Below, piece after piece: positions 1 through 16,276 of a stretch of DNA of 64,000 nucleotides. The stretch comes from Membranipora membranacea (lineage: Eukaryota > Bryozoa > Gymnolaemata > Cheilostomatida > Membraniporidae), in NCBI GenBank assembly GCA_914767715.1, contig OU612072.1:26598001-26662000 (forward strand), read 5' to 3'. A program made the position numbers and the translations under genes. The notes beneath the pieces are model-generated. The model searched no databases, had not been told where the DNA came from, and saw only the letters and a list, made by a program, of their open reading frames with translations. Position 1 is the first letter of the stretch, and every line of letters begins with the position of its first letter.

Positions 1-3000
1 TCGTGAAGAATGAGTAGACTTACAGAGTAGTGTGAGAGTAGCTTACCCCTTTATCTGATGAATACTTGTTCTTCCTACACTAACTGCCATCAAGTTGTTT
101 GACGCGGTAGTCAAATGTCAATAGATGCCAACATCCTGCTAATCCAATGCCTCAGGTACGTTCTAAAATGTAAGGTACAGTAATCAAAATCAAGCAGATA
201 CAATGTTCATAAAAAGTTCCATAGTATTCCAAGTATTCATAGGAGGAAATTTTCTTCATTTTGCGCAGGCTTGAAAAAGCTAACTTCAAGAGTAGCAAAC
301 ATGCACCCACCCTTTTTTTCTTTTTATGGACTTCAACCTTCACTAGCCAAAATTTAATGCTAGCTTACATTAAGTCATCTCAAGACTAGCTAAACTAAAC
401 TTTAGCTAATACTTACTCCCAAGGCTATACGTTTAGTTGACTATAAATTAGAAACAAGTTTTATGCTGTTTAATTTTTTTTAGGGCCTGTGACCTAGAAT
501 TACCCACACACCAACATATGTTGGGAAGTTAAATGCCCCATGATAACCACAATCGAACAATTGACAATACTTTAAGAGACAGATTTCATTATCATTTCAT
601 TCACCCCCCCCCCTTCCTTAACCTGCAATCTACCTTATCAATCTAATTAGTTAACCACTAATTAGGTTGATAAGGTAGATAGCAGGTGAAGGGAGGGAGG
701 GGGGTCTTTCAATGAGTATGAGATATGGTTACCAATTAGGCTACCGATGGTATCCTTGATTTGGACAATCAAATACAAATGATCACTGCGTCAGGGTAGC
801 GAAGAGTATATCATGACCCATCATGAATCATAATAATGTAACTATTTGACACTCAGACACTCACTCCGTACATCAAGATTTCTCAGGACAGAATTCAAAC
901 CACCAAAGGTTCTGATGCGTAACTCTGCCATTATCATGCCATACTGAATCAGTCTTTCTCCTGTATTCTCTGCAACAAATATTTAGTTGATGATGTGATA
1001 AAGTATGAATATAATACATTCCAATGTTCTAAGTACATTATTTGCATTCAAATTATTTGCAGTCTTATAACAAGGCTTTGCTGCTACAAGGTTCATCCCT
1101 GGACCCTTCAATTTTCTCTGCATTGAGAGCCTGATTCTAGCATGTTGCCAAATAACAAATAACACAACACTTAAAGACCTGGTTAAATCTACAATCCCTA
1201 GGATGGAAACAGATTTGCCAGCCGTTGGTGAAGAAGTTTGTGAAGTTTTATATCTGGTGTCTTGGAATGGAAACACTCGATCTACAGGTTTGATCAGCAC
1301 ATAACGCCAGCGAATTTGTAACTAAAATGATCATTCAAGATAATGAGCTGTGGCAAGGAGGGTGGAATATAGGGAAGAGGTGACTTGATGTTGCGAGATG
1401 GAATGAGTTGTTCCCTCCATGAAAAAAAGAGCACAACTCCGATAGTCACTGAACTCCTAATTACACTAACTGGCCGGTTTCAATGAAAAATTCTTGCTGA
1501 GGCCTGCCAGTGTTCAAGCAGTTTTACCAAATTTATGCCATGATACTTCAACGATTACACCGACGCAATTATCATCAGTTAGCCTACACATATCACCTGA
1601 CATTTATATCATTATATTACTAACGATGCTCGATGCAAGTGTAACAGTGGAGATATCGATGCTTATAACCCAAGCCATCTCAAGCCTTTCTGGGTCAGTT
1701 CCCTGCTGCAACTTAATCAAATTTTACAACCGAAATTGAAAATTTGATTCTCTGCTTACCTGTTTGAATTGAGTAAGCTGAACGACTATTGATACTACGA
1801 GTTGTATCACATCTGCTATAAACCACCCAAACACTCTCTTCTTCATTGTACTGTTCTCAGTACTATTCTGCGGTCTGTGTTGCTTTACAATGTAGACTAA
1901 AATACAAAAAAATCTGCAATCAAAAGGAGTCATTTCTTGTATCTAGGCCTATCTACTTTTTTCCCAAATTAACAAGACGAATAATGAAACCAGCGTTATA
2001 CTCTAGAGAGCTAGTACCTCTACAACACTTGAATACACCATTCTATTGATGAAGATTTACATTTGGGAAACTTTTGCAATTGTGTGCAAGCTGGCAATGG
2101 TCTAGTTTCTCTCAGTAACCAATTTCTCTACTCTCCAACTACAGACCACTATAACCAATGGCTGTCCGTGGTTGACCCTGAATTAAGGCAAAGTACATGC
2201 TTGCAACCCAAAGAGCCCACACATGTAATATTATATGCAATCCGCCCTTCTCCCCGATCACTGCTTATTATAATGAAATGACCACTGTGACGCAGTTGAG
2301 ACTCTGTACAGCCAACAAATTATTTGAATTCAATACCATTGGCAAAAGGCAAGGTCTGCACTGGTTTCCTTCCTCTGGTGATCGGGGTTGGTATATTCTT
2401 TATTACATTATAGACCAGGGAATATTTCAATTAGCATGAGCTGTGCTTTGTAAACCAAAAGATCATTACAACTTAAATGCTCAATATCCTCGCTCCTTAG
2501 ATAAATTTGTTCGCAAATAGTTCACACAAGAGTGAGCATAGTTCAATTGATAAGTGGCCAATTCTCGAACGAAGCTAAAAGCAGGTCTCGCCTACTAAGC
2601 TAGATGATGATGTACCACTTGGTCTTATATGCGCATGCTTGATCAGTAAATAAAGTGTATACTAATATGTATATAGTTTTGCTGTTTGTATTTAAGGGTG
2701 ACCCCACCAGTCTCAGACAGTTGGGAATGGTTGACATAAAGCAATAATGACCCGTCAGTTGCGCCGAGGCAAAGCCTATGCACACACTTTATACAAATAC
2801 AAGACCCAGCCTACATAGGCTGAGGTTGTAGTAAAGAGAGGGGGCATTTCCTTACAATGTAAAGTATGTAGGCCTACATGTAGCCATAGTTAGTAGATTA
2901 GCAATAACAGTTCTAGACAATTAGTTGCACGAGAGTTGCCCACCTAAACATGCCACCACCAACAAACAACAAAGCGAGGAGTAAGGAGTTAACTCCTTGG

Positions 3001-4533
3001 ACTTGTATGAGCCTTCCCCCCCCCCCCTCTTACAACTCTTATGAGTCCTTCTCCTTGCTTGATATTACACTGCACTGTACATTGGACTGGTACCATTGGC
3101 AAACTACAGAAAGCTACTAGTAGTGATAGTAACTAACAGTTACTAGCTAGACTTCTTAGTCTACTCATTTTTCACTCACAACTGAGTAGTAGAATAGTTA
3201 TAGTTACCTGAGAGCTACAACAAATTGATTCAATCAAGTCCATTCACAGCTGTTCTAATTTCATTCTTCTTCTTCTTGTGAAGCTGAGTTGGCTCATCAT
3301 CTCTTCATCGTGGTCTTATGTGTCTGTGAAGTAACTGATTGGTGCCACTGAGTCTGACTGCTGTTCAGAAAGTTGACTACTAGCAATATCGATAACTAAC
3401 TGAGTGTTCCCCAACACAGATATTGTAATCAGTATGAAGTTATTGAACAGGCCAATAAGAAAAAAGTAAGATGTAATGGGCCAATGATATCAAAGACTGT
3501 GAAAATTCGAAGAGAGAGGGCAACTCTTCATTTTTTAAGGTTTTAACGTGAGAGGGCAATTCCGAACCAATTACCTTATTACCCTGGAGATGCATTAATG
3601 GGTAGCAAATAATGTGCTGGGCAGCATCAGCTTTGTGCATTACGCGATGCAAAACTCAAAGTAGTTGCTGACTCTAAGCTGGGTGACACTTCAGTTTAGG
3701 GGAGGTTCCAAGACTTTGCTGTAATAATTATAGAGCACAGGCTAAATAATAACAGGAACAGGAAACTGCTATGTGGTATTCTCTTTTAGCTGAGTTTGAG
3801 TACTTGATGGAAGAAATGTTTCACAAGAATTCTGGCTGAATAATCATCCGAATTATATTTTGTCTTTTTCCCCATGCAGAAGGTGCAATCTGCTATTAAT
3901 CAATGGCCATCAATGAGAAGTTGTTTGAAACCTTGGTTGCCCTTTAATCAAGTTCAGGCTGTTTAATTTAATTATTCAGGTATGGCTTTGAATGAATCTT
4001 TATTTACCCCTTCATAAGCATACACCTGTGTTTGTTTGCTGACCTTTGGTGATTTGGTGGGTGATTTGGTGGGTGATTTTGTGGGTGATTTGTTACCAAA
4101 TAATCACTATCAAATTGCTCAAATATATCGCCAACTTGGTCTTTAGAATAGATAAAGTTTTACCAAGTCGCTCACAAAATTTACATCACTAAGTGAATGA
4201 TGTGTGAGCAACACCCTAGCTGGTCTTCCTCTATCACTAGGGAATATTTGTAAAATGAATGTCCATTTGGTTCAGGTAATTTTCTCTGGTTGGTGGAGTT
4301 GCCTTACACATGTTTAATGTTGGGATCAGTTGTGTTAGATGGCAACCATTTCCCTCTTCAGAAACAAGGGAAATCGGTTTATTAAGTTGTTCGACAACAC
4401 TTGATAACTACTGATTTAGGTCTGAGATTTGTAGCAGGAGCAGTTAGAACTGGAAGCTATCATTAGCTACTGCTCTTGTTGTTTCTTGTCTGCACATAGG
4501 ATATATATAATATCTGTTCTGTTCAAGAATTTA
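1..4533. other. Intergenic / upstream of lectin gene
   Basis: I see no supportable gene here. The block is AT-rich with homopolymer C runs (near 604-613 and 3007-3016), a strong inverted repeat at 602-713, and a short direct repeat of about 12 bp in three copies near 4050-4095. Several open frames of 60-105 codons occur on both strands, but none shows a recognisable domain or convincing splice context. Non-coding 5' exons of the downstream lectin gene could lie here; a possible acceptor precedes about 4499. Confidence 0.5.
602..713. repeat. Long near-perfect inverted repeat with G/C-rich flanks
   Basis: Arms 622-651 and 657-686 match at 28 of 30 positions around a 5-base loop. The complementarity continues outward into a C-rich left arm and a G-rich right arm. 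The right edge (699-713) reads GGGGGGTCTTTCAAT, the same sequence that begins the MITE at 6127. This is probably a small fold-back element or a remnant of that MITE family. Confidence 0.6.
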
Positions 4534-7776
<3,243 letters not shown>

Positions 7777-9262
7777 GCTGCTGACTACCTACTGCTTCAA
7801 GAAATGCCAGTAAATATGTAAATGATCAGGGTTGTTTGTTTTCTGTAACTGTTATAACCATGCATCACATGTTATGCAAACATTGAACACGTAGAACAGT
7901 TATAGCAATCCTATACATAAGTAACGTGTTTAGATATAAGTGGTGAGAAGACGATCGTTGTCATTCTCTGTGTCTTAATATCTGAACTTTCTCTGTTTTT
8001 GTTATGTCAAATATAATCCCCTTTTAAAAACTTTTTGGTAATGTTATGTAATTTTCTTCTGCCAACACTATTCTCAATGGTATCACAAGTCTTATCTATA
8101 ACTGACAATGACACATTGGCATTGCATTCCCATCACAGCACCTAGTGCATATTTTTTAGAAAAAAAAGATGATAGGATTAGGGAGGTCTTACTTTAGAGT
8201 ATAGGGCGCTACTGAAAGCTTGTACAGAATTATCACAAGCCTTACTCCGAGTTATCCGATAACTAGCAGCATCACATGCTGATTAGAGAAATAGAATAAT
8301 ATTAAATGTACCGCACAGAAATTTTCCATGGAGACTGTTTCATTCTTCAATTAAGGCATAATTGACTGCCAAAACTCTGCAGCAAGGCAAGTGACTCAAT
8401 AAAGACAATGATGTGGGGTGCCATGAATACTTAAGATATATGACATTGCTCTACTTATTTCCAATCAGGTTGGTGACTCTCAGTTAAATGATGTTGATAT
8501 ATATTATATTATTGCTTATTTCAAAAATTAATACTTTCAGCAATCGTCTTCTATTATGTAGCCTTTTGTCGCTGATTTGATTCCTGATACCATCATTCTA
8601 TGCAATATGATATCACTGTCTCCAGAAAATGCATGTGCATTGTATCACACTTCTTCGAGACTGTGCTATCATAATGTAGAGAATGGGAAATACCTTCCAT
8701 TATGGGAGGCACATTTTTTCCACCATCACCATCAATGATTCATGCCAAGAAGAGCATTGAATTTTCTTACAAAGCAAATCTGACACAACTTTATCATAAG
8801 TGACTGCCTGACTATAACCAACTTTGGGTAGGCTTCGAGGGTTAAATATCAGACCATCATGCCTGATAGCGGCAGTACTTGTGGACACAAATTGCTCTCT
8901 GCGACGAATAATGAAGAGAAGAGGGGAGAAAATAGGGAATGGGTGTTTATGCGGGCTTTAGAGTTCCTTGCAAACTAGGTGCAGTGGTACCCTTCAGTGT
9001 GACTGAATACGGATGTAAAGTTGCTGCATTTTTTCTTGCTTCAAAATCATTTATCGCCATATAATCTGAAATCCCAAATAGTTATCGGATCTACAAAACT
9101 ATTTCACCGACTGGACCCGATTTGCATACCTAGCTAGATTTCTGAAACATTGAGATTGTCTTCTGTGGTACCCCACAGGGGATTGGAGCATTTTTTGCTC
9201 TTGCCATTACAGTGATTACATAAAGGTATTATAATACTTTAAATTCCATTGTGATTTTCTTA
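7777..9262. other. 3' UTR / intergenic after lectin gene
   Basis: The block follows the lectin stop codon. The first canonical AATAAA on this strand that I noted is at 8398-8403. I found no coding region with recognisable motifs. The short frames seen lack splice or domain support. Confidence 0.5.
8398..8403 (+). terminator. Candidate polyadenylation signal for lectin gene
   Basis: A canonical AATAAA about 620 bases after the lectin stop codon. It is plausible as the 3' end signal; no transcript evidence is available. Confidence 0.3.
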
Positions 9263-9930
9263 CTTAAAGCCTTGGTTTGAGGCTGCTCTTTTGTATCACA
9301 TCTTATTCTCCATATTTTATTCTATCATGTGAGCAATTTTCAGCTTTATAATCCAAATATTGAGGAAGTTATGGCCTCTCAAACTTCCAACGTGACGGCA
9401 ATTTATCGGCAGTAAGAATCAGCCGGCAATCCCTAGGGTACGTCACTAATAAATAATAATATGTTGATGATCAAAATGTTCAAATCTGTAATGGTCTCCA
9501 ACCCAGGTCCTAATGGCTTTGCAGGCGACGCCGCTAATACTGAGCTATATTGTCTACTGGCTAACCCAGTTGGTACAAGTGGTGTGATGGTAGCGTAGTT
9601 GCCTATAGGTATGGGGACCCGGGTTCGATTCCTACCCAGGTCTGAATTTTGATCATCATCTTATCTGTGTGGTTATTTGTGTATTAACTAATAACTCATA
9701 ATGTCTATGTCACATGTCTATGTCACATGTCTATGTCACATGTCTGTGTCACATACCCCAGGGGAAACATCCCCTTATTCCCAATGCCGATTGAAGGCAA
9801 TCACCCTGGAAGTTTGAGAGGCCATAACTTCCTCAATATTTGGATTCTAAAGCTGAAAATCGCTCACAGAATAAAATATGGAAAATAAGATGTGATACAA
9901 AGGAGCAGCCTCAAACAAAGTCTTTAAGAC
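9263..9930. mobile_element. Fold-back element with long imperfect inverted repeats
   Basis: About 200-250 bases at the left end (9263 onward, containing GTTTGAGGCTGCTC) recur as the reverse complement at the right end (to about 9930). The arms include the shared words GAGGAAGTTATGGCCTCTC and TTTGTATCACATCTTATT. A second nested pair flanks the centre (GATGATCAAAA near 9468 and its complement near 9646). The loop contains a tRNA-like B-box (GGTTCGATTCC near 9622) and a 13-bp TGTCTATGTCACA direct repeat of about four copies near 9710-9755. There is no coding sequence. Arms and nesting suggest a non-autonomous DNA element with a SINE-like insert. Confidence 0.65.
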
Positions 9931-12129
9931 TTTTTTGAGACTTTGAAATTGAAGCTTTCATCTAGGGTTGTCCCAGATTTACTTTGTGGTTAACATTAGC
10001 AAACCAGCGCAGTAACAATTACCAGATTTGTAGGTATGGTAAGACCCTGATGCGTCTGGTGTACATGTGATATTCAGAAAGTTACTTGTCAACTTCCTTA
10101 TTTCCCTTTGCATCAATCAATCAGCTCTCTTCATCACAGTGATCATTGGGGCCGAACTCAAACATCTCAAAGAGCAGCTTAAGTAGCTCAATCAAATATA
10201 TCTTGTGACTCAAATCACTGAGCCAACCAAAGTTCAAGCGATCGGTAAGCTATCATCGATCACCAGATTTTTTGGTAGCCAATGTACATATTTCTCAATC
10301 ACAATTTCGTTAACACTTCCACTCCAACTTCAGGCAGTAGTAGTGGTGATCGTCAGCTATATACACAGGGTACTCAGTGTACTTTCACTAGTTTAGGTTT
10401 GCAGGGGGTAACATTTGGTACATAATAGAATGACACATACTGTTAAACAAATATTTTTTTCCTGTGAGCACCCTGATCCGCCTTAGTTCCCACTGTGAAT
10501 GACCAGGTTTTAAAGATGTGTGGCAAAATTATGCTTGTACCCATTATGATAATGAACTAGATTCTTGAAATAAAATGCCATTCTTGATCACGGTTCAATT
10601 CGATACTGAATTTGTATTTCTCTTCAGAATGAATAACAAGGTTAATATTGGTTCCATTTCTATTTCCTATTTGTTGGTTTACAGGTTTTATACGACAGCT
10701 TTCAACAAGTGAACATTTGACATATCACTGTAAAGATAAAAGACTTGAGTTACAGTGCCAAAAATGGGCCGGATAAATAGTTATCAAATAAAAGGTATTG
10801 GTTCAATGTTTTTTTAAATTTTTATGTTTTGAAAAAACAAAAGAGTACAGAGAAAAAATTATCAGTCTTATGTAATGGATGACTTTCACATCAAGTATGA
10901 CAGAGATTTGTTGAGATTCCAGTGGATCCTATACTTATCTGCAGCATTCCATCATATACCTCCAAGTTGGAACCAGAATGAAGCGTTCTATGCTGCGAAT
11001 GGAAACAACTAACTCAAAATCAACGTCACACCTCACAGAACTACATCAAGACTTTAAATGCAATGGCGTTTGCATTTCGACGAAAGCCTGACGCCTTTGC
11101 CACTACTTGGAACATTTTCACATACCAAGTATCTACTAGGTTCCATTTTATGCCCTGCCATTGCATTCCATTCCACTTCATTCCATTCCGGGCCATACCA
11201 CCGAAATGTGAATGTGATATACCCTAAGGTAGAGAACCCCTGACAAGAAAATAGGTCGACTTTTAGCACTAGTACGAATTTGTCAAACAGGCAACTGCTA
11301 GTTCATTTATAAACTCATTCCCTAATGAGCTAAAATAGTGCTATAATGCTATAGATAATATCAATACACTATAAAAAAACTGAACTAAATTGTAGAATTT
11401 ATCTTTTTCTTTATGATATTCCTCTGTGTCTACTCTTGTATTTGTTGTAACCTGATAACAACTGGTTATTTTATTTTTGGTGGTAAGTTCAGTGTCAAAT
11501 GGTAACAGAGACAGAGGCCAGACAACTCTGTGTCAGTCTGAATAAGAAAGAGCTTCTTCTTTCTCAGTTTCATTTCACTCCTAATGTATTTAGAGTTTTA
11601 CTTTCTCATATAACGAGAATCAAGTGAAAATAGCGTCCACACCCTCAGCTTGCTCCCCATACTTATTATTAATATGAAATATGAAATTAGTGCTTTTATA
11701 TATATGTGCGTTTATCATAACTACAAAACTGAAAATACATGGATACACAGCGCTATAGTTGTCACATTATTATGCTTAAATAGACTTTCATGGAGCACAC
11801 AGGCAAACTTTACTTATATTTACTGATATTGCTATCTCATCAACTTTTGCACGATAAGATCATCTTTACTTGGGATAAGCAGCACATGAATCTGATGTAC
11901 CCTGAAATTATTTAGAGGAAGCAACAATTTCTTTTCCTACATCTTTAAATGGGTCAAATTTGACAAGTTGTATTTCATTTAATTCATATCAACTACCAAT
12001 TTAGCTAACTAAATTTAATACTTGGTCTTATTGAGTCACTCTATTAAGTGCCCCTAACCAAGCTAAATTTAAATGCTAATTATCTACTCATACTTATAGA
12101 ATTTCTAGCCTTTTGCCCTTTTGCACGTC
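9931..12129. other. Intergenic DNA
   Basis: AT-rich, with no reconstructable gene. The only coding-like segment is the possible collagen-propeptide-like exon at 10685-10776. The frames on both strands near 11054-11269 overlap each other and lack motifs. Confidence 0.45.
10685..10776 (+). pseudogene. Isolated exon-like frame resembling a fibrillar collagen C-propeptide (COLFI) piece
   Basis: A good acceptor (…GGTTTACAG) precedes an open frame encoding FIRQLSTSEHLTYHCK and then a divergent tail to a stop at 10774-10776. The pattern FLRLLS…QNITYHCK is characteristic of the COLFI domain of fibrillar collagens, so the similarity is to a recalled motif of about 15 residues. I found no neighbouring COLFI exons. 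This may be an orphan exon, a pseudogene fragment or chance. Confidence 0.25.
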
Positions 12130-12303
12130 TTTCAGTTTCAGTTTCAGTTTCAGTTTCAGTTTCAGTTTCAGTTTCAGTTTCAGTTTCAGTTTCAGTTTCA
12201 GTTTCAGTTTCAGTTTCAGTTTCAGTTTCAGTTTCAGTTTCAGTTTCAGTTTCAGTTTCAGTTTCAGTTTCAGTTTCAGTTTCAGTTTCAGTTTCAGTTT
12301 CAG
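12130..12303 (+). repeat. (TTTCAG)29 hexanucleotide satellite
   Basis: 29 uninterrupted copies (174 bp). All three frames on each strand are open through the array, which produces several artefactual ORFs of alternating residues. On the + strand the unit equals a consensus intron 3' end. Confidence 0.97.
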
Positions 12304-12466
12304 CTTGTTTGTAAATTCGGTAACATGAGGATGATAAAATTGAACGTGTACATTAATTAATGTATGGACTAGGAAAACAGCGATAAAGTTCATAAACATA
12401 AAATGGTTAAGGTTGTATATTGTTAAAGTAAGACATTAATGTTGGAAAAAAAGATGTGGCACGTTT

Positions 12467-12718
12467 TTAAGTCGTGCAGGTCTTGGGTCGGAAAATAGTG
12501 TTTAGACGACAGGATGTTCTGTTATTGTTTTGTATTCCTCTAGTAAAAAGTGGATGCTCTGGATCACTCGCTATCTTATTAAAATGTCTCTCGCTCTGAT
12601 CAATAATAAAATCAGATAATGTTGGAAAACGTAAAAATAACAGTCTTTCTCCATAGCTATGATGTGGGAAATTAGTTCTTTTAGCAGACCTTTGAGCTGT
12701 ACTGATCGCAAGCTTCAT
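12467..12718 (-). pseudogene. Fragment resembling the C-terminus of a non-LTR retrotransposon ORF2
   Basis: An 83-codon frame includes HFNKIASDPEHPLF followed by RTSCRLNTIFRPKTCTT. This resembles the arrangement at the extreme C-terminus of Jockey/CR1-type ORF2 proteins, where 'SPSHPL' and a basic segment rich in R and T precede the end. It has no RT core and an isolated position. The identification rests on a short recalled pattern. Confidence 0.3.
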
Positions 12719-15317
12719 TATTTTTCCCTCTCATTTTTCCAATTGATTTTCAATTAATCTCAGCACTAATTGATTGATCGAATTGGTGGTTCATATTATT
12801 ATTATCATATTCCATTTATTGTCATCTTTTACTATTGAAAAACAGCTCTGATTGTTTAATCGCACATTTTTACTGGTCATACATGTGCCTTGTCACACAA
12901 AAACACTAATTATTGATGCAGCTCGCAGGAGAATAAAACCCAGGCAAGTCAACAAAGACAAGGCAAGAATGTTTACAGGGAAGTTGATCTGTACATCCGC
13001 CAAGATTATCAGACAAGGCTCACACCTCTGCAAAGAAAAAGATATCACATGTCAAATCCATAATCAGTTGGAATTGTTAGAGTTGTCTTGATTTACACTT
13101 GCATGCATCAAATTTATCAGAATATAGTTTTGGTTGGTAATGGCAGCCGAAATGAGTTGTGGACAACAATGTGTGTTCTTAGACTATTAATAAAAATTCA
13201 GGAGTTTGCAATTCAATTTGTGACACTCAACTGGGGCCCTGCTCACTGTTAGACATTTCACATTTGTGGGAATTAATCCCAGTTTGTCTCAAAATGTTTT
13301 CATCATCTCTGATAGTAAATTTCACCAAGTCAATATTTTTCAACTGTGTCACCTTTTTTAAAAGTTACTCATAAGCTATTTACTAACACATAATAGCTAT
13401 CTACTTTACTTCAAACATCACAATGGTAATCTCACCTCCGCCGATTAGGCGCATCACCAACAGGACACAAGTTATAATGATCAACACCCTCATTCTGGCT
13501 TCTGTCTTCAATATGTGCTGATTTTTTTATTTCTCTATCTTTTCCCATTGTGAATATAACATGACAAAGAGGTTAACATCCATGCATTTTAGGCTCGTAA
13601 AACTCAAGATGAAACTAGTTCTAGTGTTGTCTCTCCTGATGCCTAAAATATGAGAGCAGTTTCTCAAAACTATGTCATGAATGAAGAAACACTGTTTAAC
13701 AAAATGATATCAAAACTATACTAAGTTTGCTGACATGTTTGAATTGCAGCAGTATAACAAAGTGACAAACTAAATCTCAAATCTAAACGCTTCTCTTCAA
13801 ATTTGACACACATCAATTCTAGTTGAAGGTTGTGGGATTGTGAAATATACACAAAGTCATTGTTGGAATCAGTTCAACCAAGCGTCCTTGTAGAAGTTTA
13901 AGTTACAAGTTGAAACAAAGTTATGTACATGTGTAAAAATAAGTCTTCTGAGTAAGACCTCTCTCAAGCAGTTCTCATAATTTGTCCTCCTCCAGTTACA
14001 AAAAGTGAACAACAATAAAATTAGTTTCATCTAAGGAAAGCTGTTATGTGAATATTACCTTAAGGATATGCCAATCTCTGCAGGCTTCAGCACTGCACAA
14101 TATGTCAGATTGCTAATGGTGCAAGATAACGAAGTACTATATACTTCAATTCAAAACGGTATGCTAGGCCACACCTCTAAAATAATCATTCATCGATACG
14201 ATCTACACATTGAATTCCATTTCTGGAATAGCATCATTAGCTTTCTTTTGCAAAACAAAGGGCTTGCAAAAATAGCCAGTCCCTAGTAGCAATCTAGAAA
14301 TGCCCTAATCATCGACACTGTAGGGGTATAATTACTGTTGCAATTTTGTAAACAAGACAATTTCTCAGGCTAATTATTCATGCTACTAGGGACAGCCAAT
14401 CAGATAACAGTCAGATGGGTCCCTGTGTTTAGTGTCCTAACCGTATAACGCTATGATACTATTTCCATTCTAAGAGAAGAATCTAATTCAGCGGATCTAC
14501 ATGATTGGCTATTATAATATTATATTATATTATTATATATTACATTATCAAACAAAATTTACCTGTCAGGTTTATACACAGTGAGCAATCTCTAATGATC
14601 TTTGATGACATTATATAATTCCGATGGTATGCAGTAGCTCTTGAGTTGCACTTGATAATGGCTTTCAAAGGAAATTACAAAGTATAGATTGGAATGCATG
14701 GAGGTATGTTCTAGAGAGCAACAATTTGTGTGGTTTGAGTCTGTTTGATGGTTGTTACGTTGAGAAACTGGAAAAATCTAGAGTCGCATCAAAGGTAAGT
14801 GTAACTTTGAAGCCTTAAGATTGACGACGCAAAGGTATTTGAAGTATTGAACATCTTATCAAGAATAATAAGTAAAGATTTTTTTCTATTTTCCGGGTAT
14901 GGAAATGGGAATGAGCAAATTCTTAGCATCAAGATAAATAACTCGTTGTCTTTGAGATTCTTCATCATGTTCTGAGAGTCAGCAGTTGGATGCGGCTTTC
15001 CGAGACTCCTATGCCTCATTTCATCATGATATAAATTACTGTCATTTCATTGCTGTAATTCACCCTTGGATCTTTATTGGCCTGATACCCCACACAAAGT
15101 TATATCTGGTTCAATTGATCGACAAACCATGGGTACAGACAATCTAATCTAATCTAACTTAATTAGGCAAGACAACAATGAGAGAAGAATATTTTTGTCT
15201 ACCAGTGATGACTCAATTATTGCATGGCATTATATCTAAAAGATTTTTTTCATCTGTTGCAAAGTTCGCATTTGCAGCTGATATCGGGTATTGTGGTGTT
15301 GCGCCAACGATTTGAGT
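12719..15317. other. Intergenic DNA with a possible secreted-peptide first exon
   Basis: No complete gene is visible. The best coding signal is the minus-strand signal-peptide exon at 13436-13493. Downstream of it (about 12906-13030, minus strand) one frame is rich in cysteine (GGCTDQLPCKHSC). The remainder is AT-rich, with an ATATTAT-type low-complexity patch near 14510-14545 and ATCTA repeats near 15140-15165. Confidence 0.4.
13436..13493 (-). CDS. Possible first coding exon: signal peptide with splice donor
   Basis: On the minus strand an ATG opens MRVLIIITCVLLVMRLIGG, a textbook signal-peptide core, and runs directly into a strong donor (GGAG|GTGAGA) in phase 1. No matching downstream exon could be proven. 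The nearest strong acceptor (TTTCTTTGCAG near 13033) leads to a stop after two codons. An alternative AG 8 bases further on would open a frame of about 37 residues with five cysteines ending near 12906. The exon is short, so chance cannot be excluded. Confidence 0.35.
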
Positions 15318-15480
15318 TGGAGGTGGCTCAGTTGGTTAGAGCACCGGTCCTCCAGAATGCAAGTGATGAAGGTCATCCCACTGCAGGTCATCAACTACTG
15401 GGTTTTGGTTGGCCCCCAGGTGTGCTCTGACCTACCTACAAACAGAAAGCAACCTGGCACAGGCATTGCGGCCTAGACCT
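15318..15480 (+). mobile_element. tRNA-derived SINE-like segment
   Basis: GGTGGCTCAGTTGGTTAGAGCAC at 15322 onward is a tRNA D-arm/A-box sequence. It lacks a matching T-arm, so it is not a functional tRNA. Related D-arm segments occur at about 50203 (+) and 59515 (-), inside the two copies of WARS intron 7, which argues for a dispersed SINE family. Boundaries are not defined. Confidence 0.35.
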
Positions 15481-15799
15481 TAAGGCAATCAATATTTCGC
15501 CGCTCATGTTTCAAAACTTGGCATGTGATATGACAAACTTTTTTATCAACCATGAAATACCACATGGGGATAATTCAGAAAGGACCTCTAGCGTGATTTC
15601 CAAAATTCATTCGCTCTAATGTTAGTTGACTAGTCGAATTTTCAGTTGGGGTGTAATAATAAATAATTACTACACTGGTGTTATCTGAACCTTCTGAAAT
15701 TGGTAAAGGGGTGAAGGGTAGCTGCTGATGTCCTACCGTTGAAACCCTTATAGCATGGTGGGTCACGACTAATAAAGCTCATCTGTTGCCACTCCCAAA

Positions 15800-16276
15800 A
15801 ATTAATATCATCAACAAAATTCTTGAAAGCGGTCATTCCCAGCGCTTTGGAAAAGGGCAGATTTACTCAGTTTATTAGAGTGAAGACATATTCTATGTTC
15901 AAGAAGCATTGGCCTATATCCTTGCTTCTCAACGTTTCTGAGCTGAACAAGGCGAAATTCTCATACCTTGATGATCAGTATGCATATATGGATGAGCACC
16001 ACTGATGTCCTAGTGAAATTACACTACTGATTATAATGTAGTAGCCAGCTCAGAAATTTTCATAGGGAACTCCACATCTTATAAAGCATCTCTTGTATTA
16101 TGTGACAATCATTTACAGTCTGCAGCTGATTATACGGTGAGCTGGTGTGAGGATAACTCAGTGCTGTTGAACGTGACAAAGTCACAATCACTGACTCTTT
16201 CTCCTCTACACAATGTAATTTTTAATTGTCATCAAGATATGGTATTGTATGATAACATACGCATTGATTTTGATGT
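15800..16276 (+). pseudogene. Degenerate non-LTR reverse transcriptase fragment
   Basis: Two in-register remnants can be read. Near 15823-15960 a frame contains KHWPISLLLNVSE, matching the 'RPISLLPxxSK' motif of Jockey/CR1-type RTs. Near 16116-16280 a frame reads WCEDNSVLLNVTKS, matching the 'W..xNxLxLNxxKT' motif after the RT catalytic core. The FADD segment between them is deleted or scrambled, and stops separate the pieces. An old, inactive copy. Confidence 0.5.

Noticed and set aside
983-1300. 105-codon minus-strand frame
   Set aside because: No domain, no splice or promoter context, and a length expected by chance in 64 kb.
12048-12399. Several ORFs on both strands of alternating residues (VS, SF, FQ, KL)
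   Set aside because: They are frames through the (TTTCAG)29 array, which has no stop in any frame; not genes.
15318-15360. Functional tRNA gene
   Set aside because: Only the D-arm is recognisable; no T-arm or acceptor pairing.
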